Below are positions 8,825 to 17,963 of a stretch of DNA of 64,000 nt, one piece after another. The stretch comes from JALZKA01 sp963725035 (lineage in GTDB: Bacteria > Actinomycetota > Thermoleophilia > Solirubrobacterales > 70-9), in the NCBI GenBank assembly GCA_963725035.1, contig CAVRWX010000019.1, forward strand, positions 333,139 to 397,138. Reading direction: 5' to 3'. Position numbers and translations under genes: made by a program. The stretch's first letter is position 1, and each line of letters starts with the position of its first letter. The notes beneath the pieces were generated by a model. The model worked only from the letters and a program-made list of their open reading frames with translations. It was not told where the DNA came from and ran no database searches.

Positions 8825-9379
8825 CTAAGCGTCTGTTCGTTCGAGCATCGAGGCAAGCGCGTCGACCATCGCCGGATCGAGCTCCGTTCCCGCCAGGCCG
8901 CGAAGCTCGGTTGGCTGGAACCCCTGTTGGATGAACTCGTCGCAACGCTTGGCGGCTCGGACGATCCGCGAGAACACGGGGATCTCGGAGCCCGAGAGTC
9001 CGGCGGGTCCAGTCCCGTCGTAATGCTCGGCGACGCCCAGGATCCATTCGCACACGACCTCCGGTATTCCCGCCCCACGGGCAAGTTGCGCGCCGGGTTC
9101 GTATTGGGTGCCTGCCGCCCCGTAGATCTTCCCGACGTCGGCCAAGCGCGCAGTTTCGCGGCAGAGCTCCGCCTCCGGCCGGCCGAAGCCGAGTCCAACG
9201 GCGGTGGCGAGCGCGTAGGCGCCGGCGGCATCGGCTCTCTCCCGCGAGCCGGCGGTGTGCTCCTCGAGGCCCTCGAGCAGGGGCTCGCCCAACACTCGGA
9301 TGAGTGCCGCCAGTTCCGGGTCGGTCAGCGGCGGGTCAGCCGGAGCTGAAGGGTCTTCGATCGGGTGATCCGAGCTCAT
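8825..9379 (-). CDS. HD-domain-like protein with degenerate metal site
   Basis: From ATG at 9379 the product is 184 residues. It resembles the HD-GYP/HD hydrolase fold: helices around AGAYALATAVGLGFG, then CRETARLADVGKIYGAAG where the usual HD pair is replaced by AD, and AEHYDGTGPAGLSGSEIP, which matches the HHExxDGxGYPxGL motif of HD-GYP proteins. Loss of the HD pair suggests it does not hydrolyse cyclic-di-GMP and may be structural or regulatory. It overlaps the end of the SRPBCC gene by 44 bases, so the two are probably co-transcribed. Confidence 0.65.
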   Translation of the reverse strand: MSSDHPIEDPSAPADPPLTDPELAALIRVLGEPLLEGLEEHTAGSRERADAAGAYALATAVGLGFGRPEAELCRETARLADVGKIYGAAGTQYEPGAQLARGAGIPEVVCEWILGVAEHYDGTGPAGLSGSEIPVFSRIVRAAKRCDEFIQQGFQPTELRGLAGTELDPAMVDALASMLERTDA

Positions 9380-9680
9380 CCAGGAGCCTCTCCAGGGCAG
9401 CGTTCGCGGCAGGGCTCGCCTCATGATGCCGACCGGTGATCTCAACCGACGTACCGAACCCGCTCTCGGCCAGCGCGACCTGGATCTGGGCGCCTCCAGT
9501 GGCCACGGTGCTTTGCCAACGCAGAGTGCGCTCGGGAATCCGCTCGGTCACCTCGACCGCCACCGGGCTGCGTGACCCGACGAACCCGCCCATCCACGCT
9601 TCCAGGCGTGCGAGATCGTCGGCCAGCTCCCAAAGCTCAGGCGCCGATTTGACGAGTGTGCGCTTTGCCTTGATCTCCAT
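9336..9680 (-). CDS. SRPBCC (START/PYR-like) family protein
   Basis: Taking ATG at 9680 gives a 114-residue protein beginning MEIKAKRTLVKSAPELWEL, the usual first strand and helix of the SRPBCC hydrophobic-ligand fold. RTLRWQSTVATGGAQIQVAL and TSVEITGRHHE follow as later strands, with a long C-terminal helix (NAALERLLDELG). These small proteins bind lipids, polyketides or other hydrophobic ligands; the ligand is unknown here. The longer open frame upstream is antisense to the divergent hydrolase and was discarded. It forms an overlapping pair with the downstream HD-like gene. Confidence 0.7.
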   Translation of the reverse strand: MEIKAKRTLVKSAPELWELADDLARLEAWMGGFVGSRSPVAVEVTERIPERTLRWQSTVATGGAQIQVALAESGFGTSVEITGRHHEASPAANAALERLLDELGSPDRRPFSSG

Positions 9681-9695
9681 CACGCGGGCATTCGC

Positions 9696-10292
9696 TTGCA
9701 ATGGCCACAATCCTTTGCGGTGAACGAGACCGTTCTCATCGTCCACGGCCTCGGAGGCTCCGGCCCCGACCACTGGCAGACCTGGCTCTGGCAGCGGTTG
9801 CTCGAGCGAGGCGTCGGCGTGTCGTACATAGATCTGCCGGATCCGGACGAGCCGAAGCTCGAGGCCTGGGTCGAAGCGCTGGGTGACGAGGTCGCCCGAC
9901 TCGGCGCTGACGGGCTGGTCGCCGCCTGCCATTCGCTCGGCGCGGTGACGTGGCTCCACCTCGCGGTCCGCACCGACCGGCGCCTCGCCGAGCGGGTCCT
10001 GCTCGTCGCGCCACCCAGCGCAGGTGCGGGAGTTCAGGAGATCGCAGAGTTCGTCCCGGCGCCGCTCGACGCCGAGGCGGCCTCGCGTGCGGCCGGATCG
10101 ACCCGCGTCGTGTGCTCGGACTCAGGCGACCCCTACCGTCCCGAAGGGCCGGAGGTGTTCGAGCCGCTCAGCGTCCCGATCGACGTGATCCCGGGCGGCG
10201 GGCACCTCAACACGGACGCCGGCTACGGCGAGTGGCCGGCGGTCGAGGCGTGGTGCCTCGACGGAGATGCCGTGCCGATCGCCAGCCGCTGA
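9696..10292 (+). CDS. RBBP9/YdeN-family alpha/beta hydrolase
   Basis: A 198-residue small serine hydrolase. The oxyanion-hole segment IVHGLGGSGPDHWQTW (about 15-30) is characteristic of the RBBP9/YdeN family. The nucleophile is Ser80 in ACHSLGAV, the acid is likely Asp145 in SGDPYRP, and the base His170 in PGGGHLNTDAGYG. Family members act on small ester or amide substrates that have not been defined. An alternative GTG start at 9720 would remove eight residues with little effect on the fold. The gene is divergent from the SRPBCC/HD pair. Confidence 0.88.
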   Translation: MQWPQSFAVNETVLIVHGLGGSGPDHWQTWLWQRLLERGVGVSYIDLPDPDEPKLEAWVEALGDEVARLGADGLVAACHSLGAVTWLHLAVRTDRRLAERVLLVAPPSAGAGVQEIAEFVPAPLDAEAASRAAGSTRVVCSDSGDPYRPEGPEVFEPLSVPIDVIPGGGHLNTDAGYGEWPAVEAWCLDGDAVPIASR

Positions 10293-10350
10293 AGGTCTTG
10301 TTGCCCTCAGCATGCGCTTACCGCATACCCAGGGTGACGAGCAGGGTGCC

Positions 10351-12021
10351 CTAGAAGAACGTTCCGCCCTTGTACTCGCCGAAGACTTCGCGCATCGCGC
10401 CGCAGACCTCGCCGATCGACGCGTCGGCGGCGAGCGCCTCCCGGATGGGGTAGAGCAGGTTGCCCTCGCCCTGGGCGGTTTCGCGTAGCGCCTGAAGCTT
10501 CGCGTCTACCGCTGCCTGGTCGCGATTCTCCTTGAACTTCTTGAGCCGTTCGAGTTGGCGCTTCTCGGCTTCGGGGTCTACCTTCAGGATGTCCACGTCA
10601 TCGACCGTGTCGGTCACGTACTTGTTGACGCCGACGACGATGTCCTGGCCCGAGCGGTAGCGCTCGTGGTAGGACGCGGCTGACTCCTCGATCTCTTTCT
10701 GCATGAACTCGAGCGCGCGGACGGAGCCGCCCATCTCTTCGACCTCGCCCATCAACTCGTACGCGCGCTTCTCGATCTCGTCTGTCAGCGACTCGACGAA
10801 GTAGGAGCCCGCGAATGGATCCACCGTGTCCGCGACGCCGGACTCGTGCGCGATCACCTGCTGGGTGCGAAGCGCGATGCGCGCCGAGCGCTCGGTTGGG
10901 AGGGCGAGGGCTTCGTCGAAGCCGTTCGTGTGGAGCGACTGCGTGCCGCCGGAGACGGCGGCGAAGCCCTGGAGCGCGACTCGGATGATGTTTACCTCGG
11001 GCTGCTGGGCCTGGAGCGTGACGCCGCCCGTCTGCGTGTGGAAGCGGATCATCTGCGAGCGCTCCTTCGAGGCGCCGAACCGCTCGCGCATCAGCTTCGC
11101 CCACATCCGGCGCGCCGCGCGGAACTTCGCGACCTCCTGGAAGACGTTGTTGTGGCAGTTGAAGAAGAAGGCGAGGCGGCCGGCGAAGTCGTCGATCTCG
11201 AGGCCGCGGTCGAGCGCCGCCTCGGTGTAGGCGATCGCGTTCGCGAGGGTAAAGCCCACCTCCTGGACGGCCGAGCACCCCTTCTCGCGGATGTGGTACC
11301 CGGAGATTGAGATCGTGTTCCACTTCGGGACTCGCTCGGCGCAGTACTCGAAGATGTCAGTGGTCAGGCGCATCGTCGCCTCGGGCGGGTAGATGAAGTT
11401 GCCGCGCGCGATGTACTCCTTCAGGACGTCGTTCTGGACCGTGCCGCGGAGCTCCTTGGAATCGACGCCCTGTTCCTCGCCGACCAGTTCGTAGAGGAGA
11501 AGGAGGACCGCGGCGGGCGCGTTGATCGTCATCGAGGTCGAGACCTGGTCGAGCGGGATCTGGTCGAAGCAGATCCGCATGTCCTCGATCGTGTCGATGG
11601 GAACCCCAGTCCGCCCGACCTCGCCCTCGCAAAGCGGGTCGTCGGAGTCGCGGCCGAGCTGGGTCGGCAGGTCGAACGCCATCGAGAGGCCGGTGGAGCC
11701 GTGCTCGAGGAGGTAGCGGTAACGCCCGTTCGTGTCCTCGGGGCTCGAGAAGCCGGCGTACTGGCGCATCGTCCAAAGCCGGTCGCGGTACATGCCGTCG
11801 TGGATCCCGCGGGTGAACGGGTACTCGCCCGGCTCGCCGAGACGCTCTTCCAGCCCTTCAGCGACGTCGCTCGCGTCATACAACGCGTCGATCTCGATGC
11901 CCGAGTCGGTGAAGATGCGCTCGTCGTCCGGTCCCGTGATCGGCGCGATGTAGCGGTGCTCGCCCGCGTCGACTTCGATCGGCTGAGAGTCCGGCTCGGC
12001 CTTGGGCTGAGTATCGGTCAC
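10351..12021 (-). CDS. Acyl-CoA mutase large subunit (methylmalonyl-CoA / isobutyryl-CoA mutase family, no B12 domain)
   Basis: The 556-residue product covers the TIM-barrel substrate-binding part of B12-dependent acyl-CoA mutases. Visible features are TMRQYAGFSSPEDTN, STGLSMAFDLPTQLG, TMTINAPAAVLL, SGYHIREKGCSAVQEVGF, FFFNCHNNVFQEVAKF and the C-terminal GSYFVESLTDEIE. The cobalamin-binding domain (DxHxxG) is absent, so a separate small B12-binding subunit is needed, as in IcmA/IcmB or archaeal mutases; none is in the window. The RQYAGFS tyrosine favours methylmalonyl-CoA, though related mutases cannot be excluded. I chose GTG at 12021 because upstream codons are antisense to the RTX-like gene. 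Confidence 0.9.
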   Translation of the reverse strand: MTDTQPKAEPDSQPIEVDAGEHRYIAPITGPDDERIFTDSGIEIDALYDASDVAEGLEERLGEPGEYPFTRGIHDGMYRDRLWTMRQYAGFSSPEDTNGRYRYLLEHGSTGLSMAFDLPTQLGRDSDDPLCEGEVGRTGVPIDTIEDMRICFDQIPLDQVSTSMTINAPAAVLLLLYELVGEEQGVDSKELRGTVQNDVLKEYIARGNFIYPPEATMRLTTDIFEYCAERVPKWNTISISGYHIREKGCSAVQEVGFTLANAIAYTEAALDRGLEIDDFAGRLAFFFNCHNNVFQEVAKFRAARRMWAKLMRERFGASKERSQMIRFHTQTGGVTLQAQQPEVNIIRVALQGFAAVSGGTQSLHTNGFDEALALPTERSARIALRTQQVIAHESGVADTVDPFAGSYFVESLTDEIEKRAYELMGEVEEMGGSVRALEFMQKEIEESAASYHERYRSGQDIVVGVNKYVTDTVDDVDILKVDPEAEKRQLERLKKFKENRDQAAVDAKLQALRETAQGEGNLLYPIREALAADASIGEVCGAMREVFGEYKGGTFF

Positions 12022-12084
12022 GGCCCCGAGAGGATATGGCCCAGTCCTAAGCTCGTGCGAGATGCCGGAGGAGGTTCGACGGAT

Positions 12085-13077
12085 ATGAGGCGGGCATGGA
12101 TCGCGGGCGCGGTGGCGGCCGCGACGCTGGCATGGGCTCCCTCGTGGGTATCGGGATCTGCGGCCCCGGTCAAGCCGCCTGATTGCTCGAAGGCCGACGC
12201 CACGATCGTCGCTAGGCCCAGCGAGGACGTGGTGAAGGGAACCTCGGGCGACGACGTGATCTTCGGAACCGGCGGAGCAGACGTGATCGATGCCGGTGAC
12301 GGCGACGACACCATCTGCGCCGGCGACGGCAACGACCAGATCTCGGGAGAGGCCGGCGACGACGTCCTGGTCGGCGACTCGGGGAACGACGCCGTGCTCG
12401 GGTCGGACGGCGATGACGAGCTGTTCGGCGGGCTGGGCACTGACGACCTCCTTGGCGGCGAAGGCGACGACTACGTGAACGGCGAGGAGGGCGCCGATTC
12501 GCTTCTGGGCGGTGCCGGTAAGGACCACCTCGTGGCCTTCCACGGCAAGGACTTCATCATCGGAGAGGGCTCGGCCGATCAGCTCAACGGATCGAGCGGC
12601 GCCGATTTCCTCGTCGCCGGCGCAGGCGACGACCGTGCGTCCGGCGAGCTCGGCCCCGACTTCGTGGATGGCGCGAGCTCGTTCGACGTCGTCTTCGGGG
12701 GCAAGAAGGCAGACCTCGTTTTTGGCGGCACCGACGAGGACGAGATGACGACCGGGCCCGGCCCCGACCTGATGTACGGCGGCGGAGGCGACGACCTGAT
12801 GCACGGCCTGGGAGGCGACGACGAGCTCTTCGCGGGCGGCAGGCTCGACTCGCTCTTCGGCGACACCGGTAACGACCTGCTGATGGGCGGAACGGAATCC
12901 GACGAGCTCTCGGGCGGCTCGGGGAACGACTGGCTCTTCGGCGAACTGGCGGCGGACGCCCTGGACGGCGGCGAAGGCGATGACAGCTGCAACGGGGGCT
13001 CGAACGTTCCCGGCCGCACGAGCACGAAGACCAAGGACACCGCCAAGGGCTGCGAGACGACGAAGGAAGTGCCGTGA
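12085..13077 (+). CDS. Secreted RTX-like calcium-binding repeat protein
   Basis: A 330-residue protein starting at 12085 with a signal peptide (MRRAWIAGAVAAATLAWAPS) after the purine-rich GGAGGAGG. Nearly the whole mature part is a series of about 25 nonapeptide-like repeats (GGxGxDxLx), for example GDGDDTICAGDGNDQISG and GTGGADVIDAGDGDDT. These bind calcium and fold as a parallel beta-roll. Unlike classical RTX toxins there is no acylation domain and no obvious type I secretion signal, so export by Sec is implied. The stop overlaps the start of the next repeat protein (GTGA), indicating a two-gene operon. Confidence 0.85.
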   Translation: MRRAWIAGAVAAATLAWAPSWVSGSAAPVKPPDCSKADATIVARPSEDVVKGTSGDDVIFGTGGADVIDAGDGDDTICAGDGNDQISGEAGDDVLVGDSGNDAVLGSDGDDELFGGLGTDDLLGGEGDDYVNGEEGADSLLGGAGKDHLVAFHGKDFIIGEGSADQLNGSSGADFLVAGAGDDRASGELGPDFVDGASSFDVVFGGKKADLVFGGTDEDEMTTGPGPDLMYGGGGDDLMHGLGGDDELFAGGRLDSLFGDTGNDLLMGGTESDELSGGSGNDWLFGELAADALDGGEGDDSCNGGSNVPGRTSTKTKDTAKGCETTKEVP

Positions 13078-13862
13078 AGCGGCTCGCCTCAGTCGCCGTT
13101 CTTGCCGCTTTCGCAGCCGGCTGCGGCGGGGGAGGCGATGAGCCTTCGAGCCCTCCGTCCGCAGAGAGCAACAAGCCGGCCGAGGTTCCCAAGGCGCAGA
13201 CCGTCGATGCCAGCCAGCTCGCCGGAAAGGGCTTCATCGGCACGTGCGACGGGATGAAGGCGACGATCGAGGCGAGCGACGGCGACGACATCCTGATCGG
13301 GACGGACGGCAAGGACGTGGTCGCGGCCGGCGGGGGCGAAGACAGGATCGAGACGTTCGGAGAGCGCGACGTGATCTGCGGCGGCGACGGCGACGACGTT
13401 CTCATGGGCGGGATCGGCCCGCCTGACCGGATTTATGGCGAGGAGGGATCCGACGTCTTGGCCGGAGGCGACGGCGACGACCTCCTGGACGGCGGCGAGG
13501 GAGACGACGTGATCCTCGGCGAGGACGACGACGACCGCATCGCCGGCGGCCCCGGCGATGACCGCATCAGCGCGAACCTTGGCTCCGACGACGTCTCAGG
13601 CGGCGATGGCAACGACGACATCGCGACTGACGAGGGCCGCGACACGGTGGACGCCGGCGCGGGCAACGACCGGGTCTCAGTCGGCGAGAGCGACGACGAA
13701 GCGGACGGAGGCCCCGGAGACGACGCAATCTACGGCGGGTCCGGCCTGGACCGTCTGGTCGGAAGCGACGGCCTCGACAGGCTCTTCGGCGGTGAGGATC
13801 GGGACGAGTGCGAGGTTGGCGAGAAAAGCGAGCTCACGCTCGAATGCGAGAAGGGCGTCTAG
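13074..13862 (+). CDS. Lipoprotein with RTX-like calcium-binding repeats
   Basis: This 262-residue protein begins (GTG) with a lipoprotein signal, VAVLAAFAAGCGGGG, then a Ser/Pro-rich linker, a single cysteine region (FIGTCDGMKATI), and about 18 GGxGDD-type repeats up to the C-terminus. A final CEVGEKSELTLEC holds two cysteines that could close the beta-roll. It is translationally coupled to the preceding secreted repeat protein, so a membrane-anchored and a free version of the same fold are made together. Substrate or partner is unknown. It ends a few bases inside the convergent sulfatase gene. Confidence 0.85.
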   Translation: MKRLASVAVLAAFAAGCGGGGDEPSSPPSAESNKPAEVPKAQTVDASQLAGKGFIGTCDGMKATIEASDGDDILIGTDGKDVVAAGGGEDRIETFGERDVICGGDGDDVLMGGIGPPDRIYGEEGSDVLAGGDGDDLLDGGEGDDVILGEDDDDRIAGGPGDDRISANLGSDDVSGGDGNDDIATDEGRDTVDAGAGNDRVSVGESDDEADGGPGDDAIYGGSGLDRLVGSDGLDRLFGGEDRDECEVGEKSELTLECEKGV

Positions 13863-15343
13863 CGGCAGGAGGCTCCGGCGCAGTCTGAGAGCTCGCGCAA
13901 CTCCTCTCGAAGTTGGCGCTCCGTGTCGGCCACCGACGGATCCCCTGCAAGGTTTTTCAGCTCGTACGGGTCCTTGTCGAGATCGAATAGCTGGGATCCC
14001 CCGCTCGCGTACTTCGCGAGCTTCCATCGCTTCGTTCGTACCGCTTGAAACTCCTCCCGGCCGTCCAGGAGTTCGAGCAGAAGCGACTCACGGACCGGCG
14101 AGTCGTCCCCGCGCAGTGTGCTGACGAGAGACCGTCCATCAAGCTTCCTTTCGGGGGAAGCCTTCGCAAGGTCTGTGATCGTTGGAGCCAGATCGACGTT
14201 CGCGACGAGGGAAGCATTGGTGGTGCCGGCATCCACTCCCGGCCCGCGGACTATCAGCGGCACACGGACCGCCTCCTCGTAGGCCACGTCCTTGCCTCTC
14301 AAACCGTGCTCTCCCAAGAGATACCCGTTGTCTGAGGTGAAGATGAAGTACGTGTCGGCGAGCTCACCTGTCTTCCGCAGGTTTCGATCCAGACGCTCGA
14401 CCATCTCGTCAACCGCGAGGAGGCTTTCGGAGCGGCCGAGAAAGCCCGACTCGAGCATCGAGATGGATGTCTGGTCTTCGCCTCTCTCGACACGGCGGAC
14501 TATCGCGTCCGGGACCGAGTCGCGGGGCGGTGTCTTGAAGGATGGCGTTCGGGGCAGCGCCGTCCCTTCCAGGCGGCCGAGGTGACGGGGGGCAGGTCGG
14601 GGGTCCCGAGGCGTCGTGGCCGGGATCACGCCTTCGCTGTGGGGTGCGGTTGGCGCGACGTTCAGGAAGAACGGCCGTGTGCCCGCCGACCGGCGGACAA
14701 ACGCGCTTGCCTGCCGTGCGAACACATCGGTCTGGTAGGCGCGCGGACCCTCGCCGTAGTCGTGAAGCCCACCATCGATGTTCAGCGTGTATCCGTACCT
14801 CCGGTCTTCTGTCCCATCCACGGGCGCGCTCCACGAGTCCCAGCCCAGCGGGACCTCGCTGGGGTCGCTGCCTCGGCTCTCGATCCCATAGCCGTTGAGG
14901 TACTTCCCGACGTGGCCGGTGCGATACCCGGCAACTTGGAGCCACGCGGGGAGGATGTTGTCCTTGTCCTCCAAGGCCGCATAGCCGCCTTTCGGGGGGT
15001 CCGAAGAGAGGACCCCGTGGTTGTGCGAGTACTGACCAGTGAGGAAAGTCGCTCTGGCTGGACAGCACTCCGGGGTCGTCGTGAAGCTCTTGGTGAAAGT
15101 CATCCCGCGCTCGCCGATCAGGTGGCGGACCGCCGGCATGAACCTGAGCGATCTGATCGCCTGGTCGTCCGTCATCACGATCACGAAATTCGGCGCGCCT
15201 TTCGCGCTAGGTGGCCGCGGGGCGGCCTCCTCGCTCCGGGGTGCGCCCGCTTCGCCCTCGCTCTGTCCGCAGCTCGCGGCGCCGCCGGCGATGGCGACGA
15301 CGATCGCAACACAGCCCAACCGGAAGGACAGGGTGGACCTCAA
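13859..15343 (-). CDS. Sulfatase (formylglycine type), probable lipoprotein
   Basis: A 494-residue type I sulfatase. After a signal with a likely lipobox Cys25 (GGAASC), the metal-binding VIVMTDDQ lies near residue 56. The sulfatase signature PECCPARATFLTGQYSHNHG begins near 91, with Cys93 as the residue converted to formylglycine. FTSDNGYLLGEHGLRGK supplies the other metal ligands. The closest pattern is N-acetylglucosamine-6-sulfatase/heparan-like sulfatases acting on sulfated glycans outside the membrane. It starts with TTG overlapping the stop of the upstream glycosyltransferase (TTGA), so it belongs to the glycan operon. No formylglycine-generating enzyme is in the window. Confidence 0.92.
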   Translation of the reverse strand: MRSTLSFRLGCVAIVVAIAGGAASCGQSEGEAGAPRSEEAAPRPPSAKGAPNFVIVMTDDQAIRSLRFMPAVRHLIGERGMTFTKSFTTTPECCPARATFLTGQYSHNHGVLSSDPPKGGYAALEDKDNILPAWLQVAGYRTGHVGKYLNGYGIESRGSDPSEVPLGWDSWSAPVDGTEDRRYGYTLNIDGGLHDYGEGPRAYQTDVFARQASAFVRRSAGTRPFFLNVAPTAPHSEGVIPATTPRDPRPAPRHLGRLEGTALPRTPSFKTPPRDSVPDAIVRRVERGEDQTSISMLESGFLGRSESLLAVDEMVERLDRNLRKTGELADTYFIFTSDNGYLLGEHGLRGKDVAYEEAVRVPLIVRGPGVDAGTTNASLVANVDLAPTITDLAKASPERKLDGRSLVSTLRGDDSPVRESLLLELLDGREEFQAVRTKRWKLAKYASGGSQLFDLDKDPYELKNLAGDPSVADTERQLREELRELSDCAGASCR

Positions 15344-16596
15344 CGGTGCTTTCGCCGCTCGATCGCGCCCTCGACCGCTTCCTCCATCCGCGCGGCCACC
15401 GCCGGGTAGGCATGTTCCTCACGGGCATCCGGATCGCTGGCAGTCAATCCTCGTCGCGCGGTGAGCGCAAGCGCTTCGGTGATCGCCCGCACATCGCCGG
15501 CCGGAATCACCCTTCCGCCGAAGCTCGCGACGACGGTTCCTGCCTCGGTCCCCTCCGCGAGCGCCAGGATCGGCGGCCCGGCGCTGAGGTATTCGTAGAG
15601 CTTGAAGTTCGCGAGCTGCGAGCGCACGGGGTGGGCGATCAGGAGGAGAGCCCCCGCGGCGCGCTGGAGCGCGAGCGCGCGATCGCGCTCCAGCGACCCG
15701 ACAACTGAGATGCGAGCCGGCGACACGTCGCGGTCGAAGGCAACGCGCTCGCTCTCGGTCAGCGGCCCGGCGACCACCAGCTCGAGCTGGGCCGCGTCCT
15801 CCGGGTTGTCGGCTGCGAAGGCATCCATGGCATTCAGCAGCGCGCCCGGGTCTCGCCCTGTCGAGCCGAAACGGCCGGTGTAGACGAGCGAGACGCGCTC
15901 GGGGTCGAGGAGAGCGGCGACCGATGCGGGGTCGGCGGCTGCAAGCAGCTCGGGGTCGGCGCCGTTGCGGACCAGGACCGGATCGGCGATGCCGCGCTCA
16001 CGGAGATCCTCGGCGGCGGGCTCGGACACGCAGACCACGGCATCGGCCGCGCTCAGGGTGCGCCGCTCGAGGCGTTCGTCCATGCGCCTCTGGAAGCCGG
16101 TTGGAAACGGAGGGCGAAGTGGCTCGAAGGTCCAGCCATCGCGAACGTCGGCGACCCAGGCGGCCCCCCGGCGCTGAAGCGCGCGGCCCACGGAGTGGGC
16201 CGACTCGGGCGGCGAGGTCGTGATGACGCAGTCGAATGGCTTGGCCCGGTGAAGGGCGCGGGCACGATGCCTCGCGAACGGCGCCCAGGCCAGGGCGAGC
16301 GGCTCGGGGACGATCACCTTGCTCAGCGGGTGGGGCTTGCCCGAGTACGTATCTGAGTCGTACAGCGAGCCGACGTGATCGCCGCCTCGGAGCTTCGCCC
16401 GCCAGAGCTGCGCGTCGGCGGTGCGGACGATGCTCTGCTCGGAGTCGTCGGGGAGCTCGCCGTAGGCCGAGGTCGTCAGCACCGTCACGTCGTGCCCCAC
16501 GCGGCGCAGGTACTTGACCATCGAGGTCGGCCGGTGGGCTCCCGTGTCAGAGCACGGGGGATAGAAGTAGGCGACGAGGAGGATCCTGCGGGACAT
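15340..16596 (-). CDS. GT4-family glycosyltransferase
   Basis: A 418-residue GT-B glycosyltransferase. The N-terminal Rossmann half starts RRILLVAYFYPPCSDTGAHR with VKYLRRVGHDVTVLTT. Domain two contains LVYTGRFGSTGRDPG, where the nucleotide-sugar binds, and LANFKLYEYLSAGPPILALA, the region corresponding to the EX7E motif. Donor and acceptor cannot be assigned. It lies between another GT4 gene and a sulfatase on the same strand and near a UDP-xylose synthase, which suggests synthesis of a cell-surface or exported polysaccharide. A 168-base gap separates it from the upstream glycosyltransferase, so it may have its own promoter. Confidence 0.88.
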   Translation of the reverse strand: MSRRILLVAYFYPPCSDTGAHRPTSMVKYLRRVGHDVTVLTTSAYGELPDDSEQSIVRTADAQLWRAKLRGGDHVGSLYDSDTYSGKPHPLSKVIVPEPLALAWAPFARHRARALHRAKPFDCVITTSPPESAHSVGRALQRRGAAWVADVRDGWTFEPLRPPFPTGFQRRMDERLERRTLSAADAVVCVSEPAAEDLRERGIADPVLVRNGADPELLAAADPASVAALLDPERVSLVYTGRFGSTGRDPGALLNAMDAFAADNPEDAAQLELVVAGPLTESERVAFDRDVSPARISVVGSLERDRALALQRAAGALLLIAHPVRSQLANFKLYEYLSAGPPILALAEGTEAGTVVASFGGRVIPAGDVRAITEALALTARRGLTASDPDAREEHAYPAVAARMEEAVEGAIERRKHR

Positions 16597-16764
16597 CTAG
16601 ATGACCGACTCCATGATCAGCACGCACGCGAATGACGCCTGGCGCACTTCGCAGGATCGGGGCCGTGCTCCTCGCGCGTGCCAACCGGCACGCGCTTCGT
16701 CCCACGTCTGCGCCCTGCTCGACGCCAGACGTCCTCGCGCACATGCTGCCATGAACTCGATCAT

Positions 16765-17943
16765 CTACCGCATCTTCGCGGCTCGCGCCTCGATCGCCTC
16801 CGCGTATGCGTCGTCCATGCGGTCGAGGAGGCGCGGCCAGTTCCATTCGGCCTCGGCGCGGGCTCTGCCGCGCGCGCCCATCGCCAAGCGCCCGTCAGGG
16901 CCGATGTCGACGATCTCGCGCAGCCGGTCGGCGACCGCGCTCACGTCGCCCTGCGGCGCGAGAAGGCCGGTGCCTTCCGCAACAACCGCCTTCACGCCGG
17001 GGTAGTCCGTTGCGATGACGGGTAGGCCGGTCGCCATCGCCTCGATCAGGACGATGCCGAACGACTCCGGCGGCTCCGTGGTGAGCAGGAACAGGTCCGC
17101 CGCCCGCAGGACGTCCGGCAGCTCGGGGTGGGGAACGGCGCCGAGGAAGTGGACGCGCTCGCCGACATCGCGCTCGCCGGCGCGGTCGCGGAAGTCCTCG
17201 ACCAGCTCGCCGCCGCCCGCGACGACGATGTGGACGCGCTCGTCACCCATCTCCGCGAGGGCGTCGATCGCGACGTCGAGGCGCTTGAAGTGATGGGCGC
17301 GGTCGAGGGTGGCGACGAAGGCCGCGACGATCGCGTCGTCAGGGATGCCGAGCCGCTTGCGAAGGCCCGACCCGTCCGGGCCGGGGCTGAACCGCTCGGC
17401 GTCGACGCCGTTCGGCATCTCGATCAGCTTCGACGGGTCGCTCTCGCCGGTGCGCCGCAGATAGGAGACCGACTCGGCGTGGTCGGGGCTGAGGACGCAG
17501 ACGCGGTCGGCGGCCCGGATCAGCGCGGGCGCGACGGTGTGCTCGTAGGCCTCGAACAAGAGCCCGCGGCCGGCGTCGCCGACGAGACGGTTCTTGTAAT
17601 GGACGAGGAGCGCCTGCGAGCGGCGCTCTCGCCGGAGGCGCCCGAGGAGCGTCAGGTCCGCTCCGAAGATGAACGGGTAGTGGAGGTGGACGACATCGAA
17701 GCCGTCGACCCGGGCGAGGCTGGGGATGAGCGGAGCGTTCCCGATCGCGAAGATCGGCTTGGTCCTGTGGACGTCGACGCCCGCCGACTCGGGGATCTCA
17801 CCAGGCGCGGGCGCGGTGAAGACCTCAACGTGGTGCCCTCGCTCTGCTTGGCCGACCGCAAAGCGGTGCGCCGTGTTGCCCGCGCCCCCCGGATACGGAG
17901 GAAATGTCGCAGTCAGATGGGCGACTCGCAGGCGTTGACCCAT
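16765..17943 (-). CDS. GT4-family glycosyltransferase
   Basis: A 392-residue GT-B enzyme. It opens with RVAHLTATFPPYPGGAGNTA, the glycine-rich N-terminal loop of GT4 enzymes, followed by VVHLHYPFIFGADL. Domain two carries FVATLDRAHHFKRLDVAIDA, GAVPHPELPDVLRAADLF and the EX7E motif in PESFGIVLIEAMATGLPVIA (about residues 296-315). It is 20 bases downstream of the UDP-glucuronate decarboxylase gene on the same strand, so UDP-xylose is an attractive donor, though this is inference from position only. Confidence 0.9.
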   Translation of the reverse strand: MGQRLRVAHLTATFPPYPGGAGNTAHRFAVGQAERGHHVEVFTAPAPGEIPESAGVDVHRTKPIFAIGNAPLIPSLARVDGFDVVHLHYPFIFGADLTLLGRLRRERRSQALLVHYKNRLVGDAGRGLLFEAYEHTVAPALIRAADRVCVLSPDHAESVSYLRRTGESDPSKLIEMPNGVDAERFSPGPDGSGLRKRLGIPDDAIVAAFVATLDRAHHFKRLDVAIDALAEMGDERVHIVVAGGGELVEDFRDRAGERDVGERVHFLGAVPHPELPDVLRAADLFLLTTEPPESFGIVLIEAMATGLPVIATDYPGVKAVVAEGTGLLAPQGDVSAVADRLREIVDIGPDGRLAMGARGRARAEAEWNWPRLLDRMDDAYAEAIEARAAKMR

Positions 17944-17963
17944 GGCGGGACGCTCCGGAAGCT

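Noticed and set aside
7752..8828. A 358-codon plus-strand frame opposite the carboxylase beta gene
   Set aside because: Antisense shadow of a well-supported gene; rich in Val/Asp/Arg/Leu from reversed codons, with no motifs.
12022..12804. N-terminal extension of the acyl-CoA mutase frame by 260 codons
   Set aside because: It is antisense to the signal peptide and repeats of the RTX-like gene and has no mutase homology; GTG at 12021 gives the normal length.
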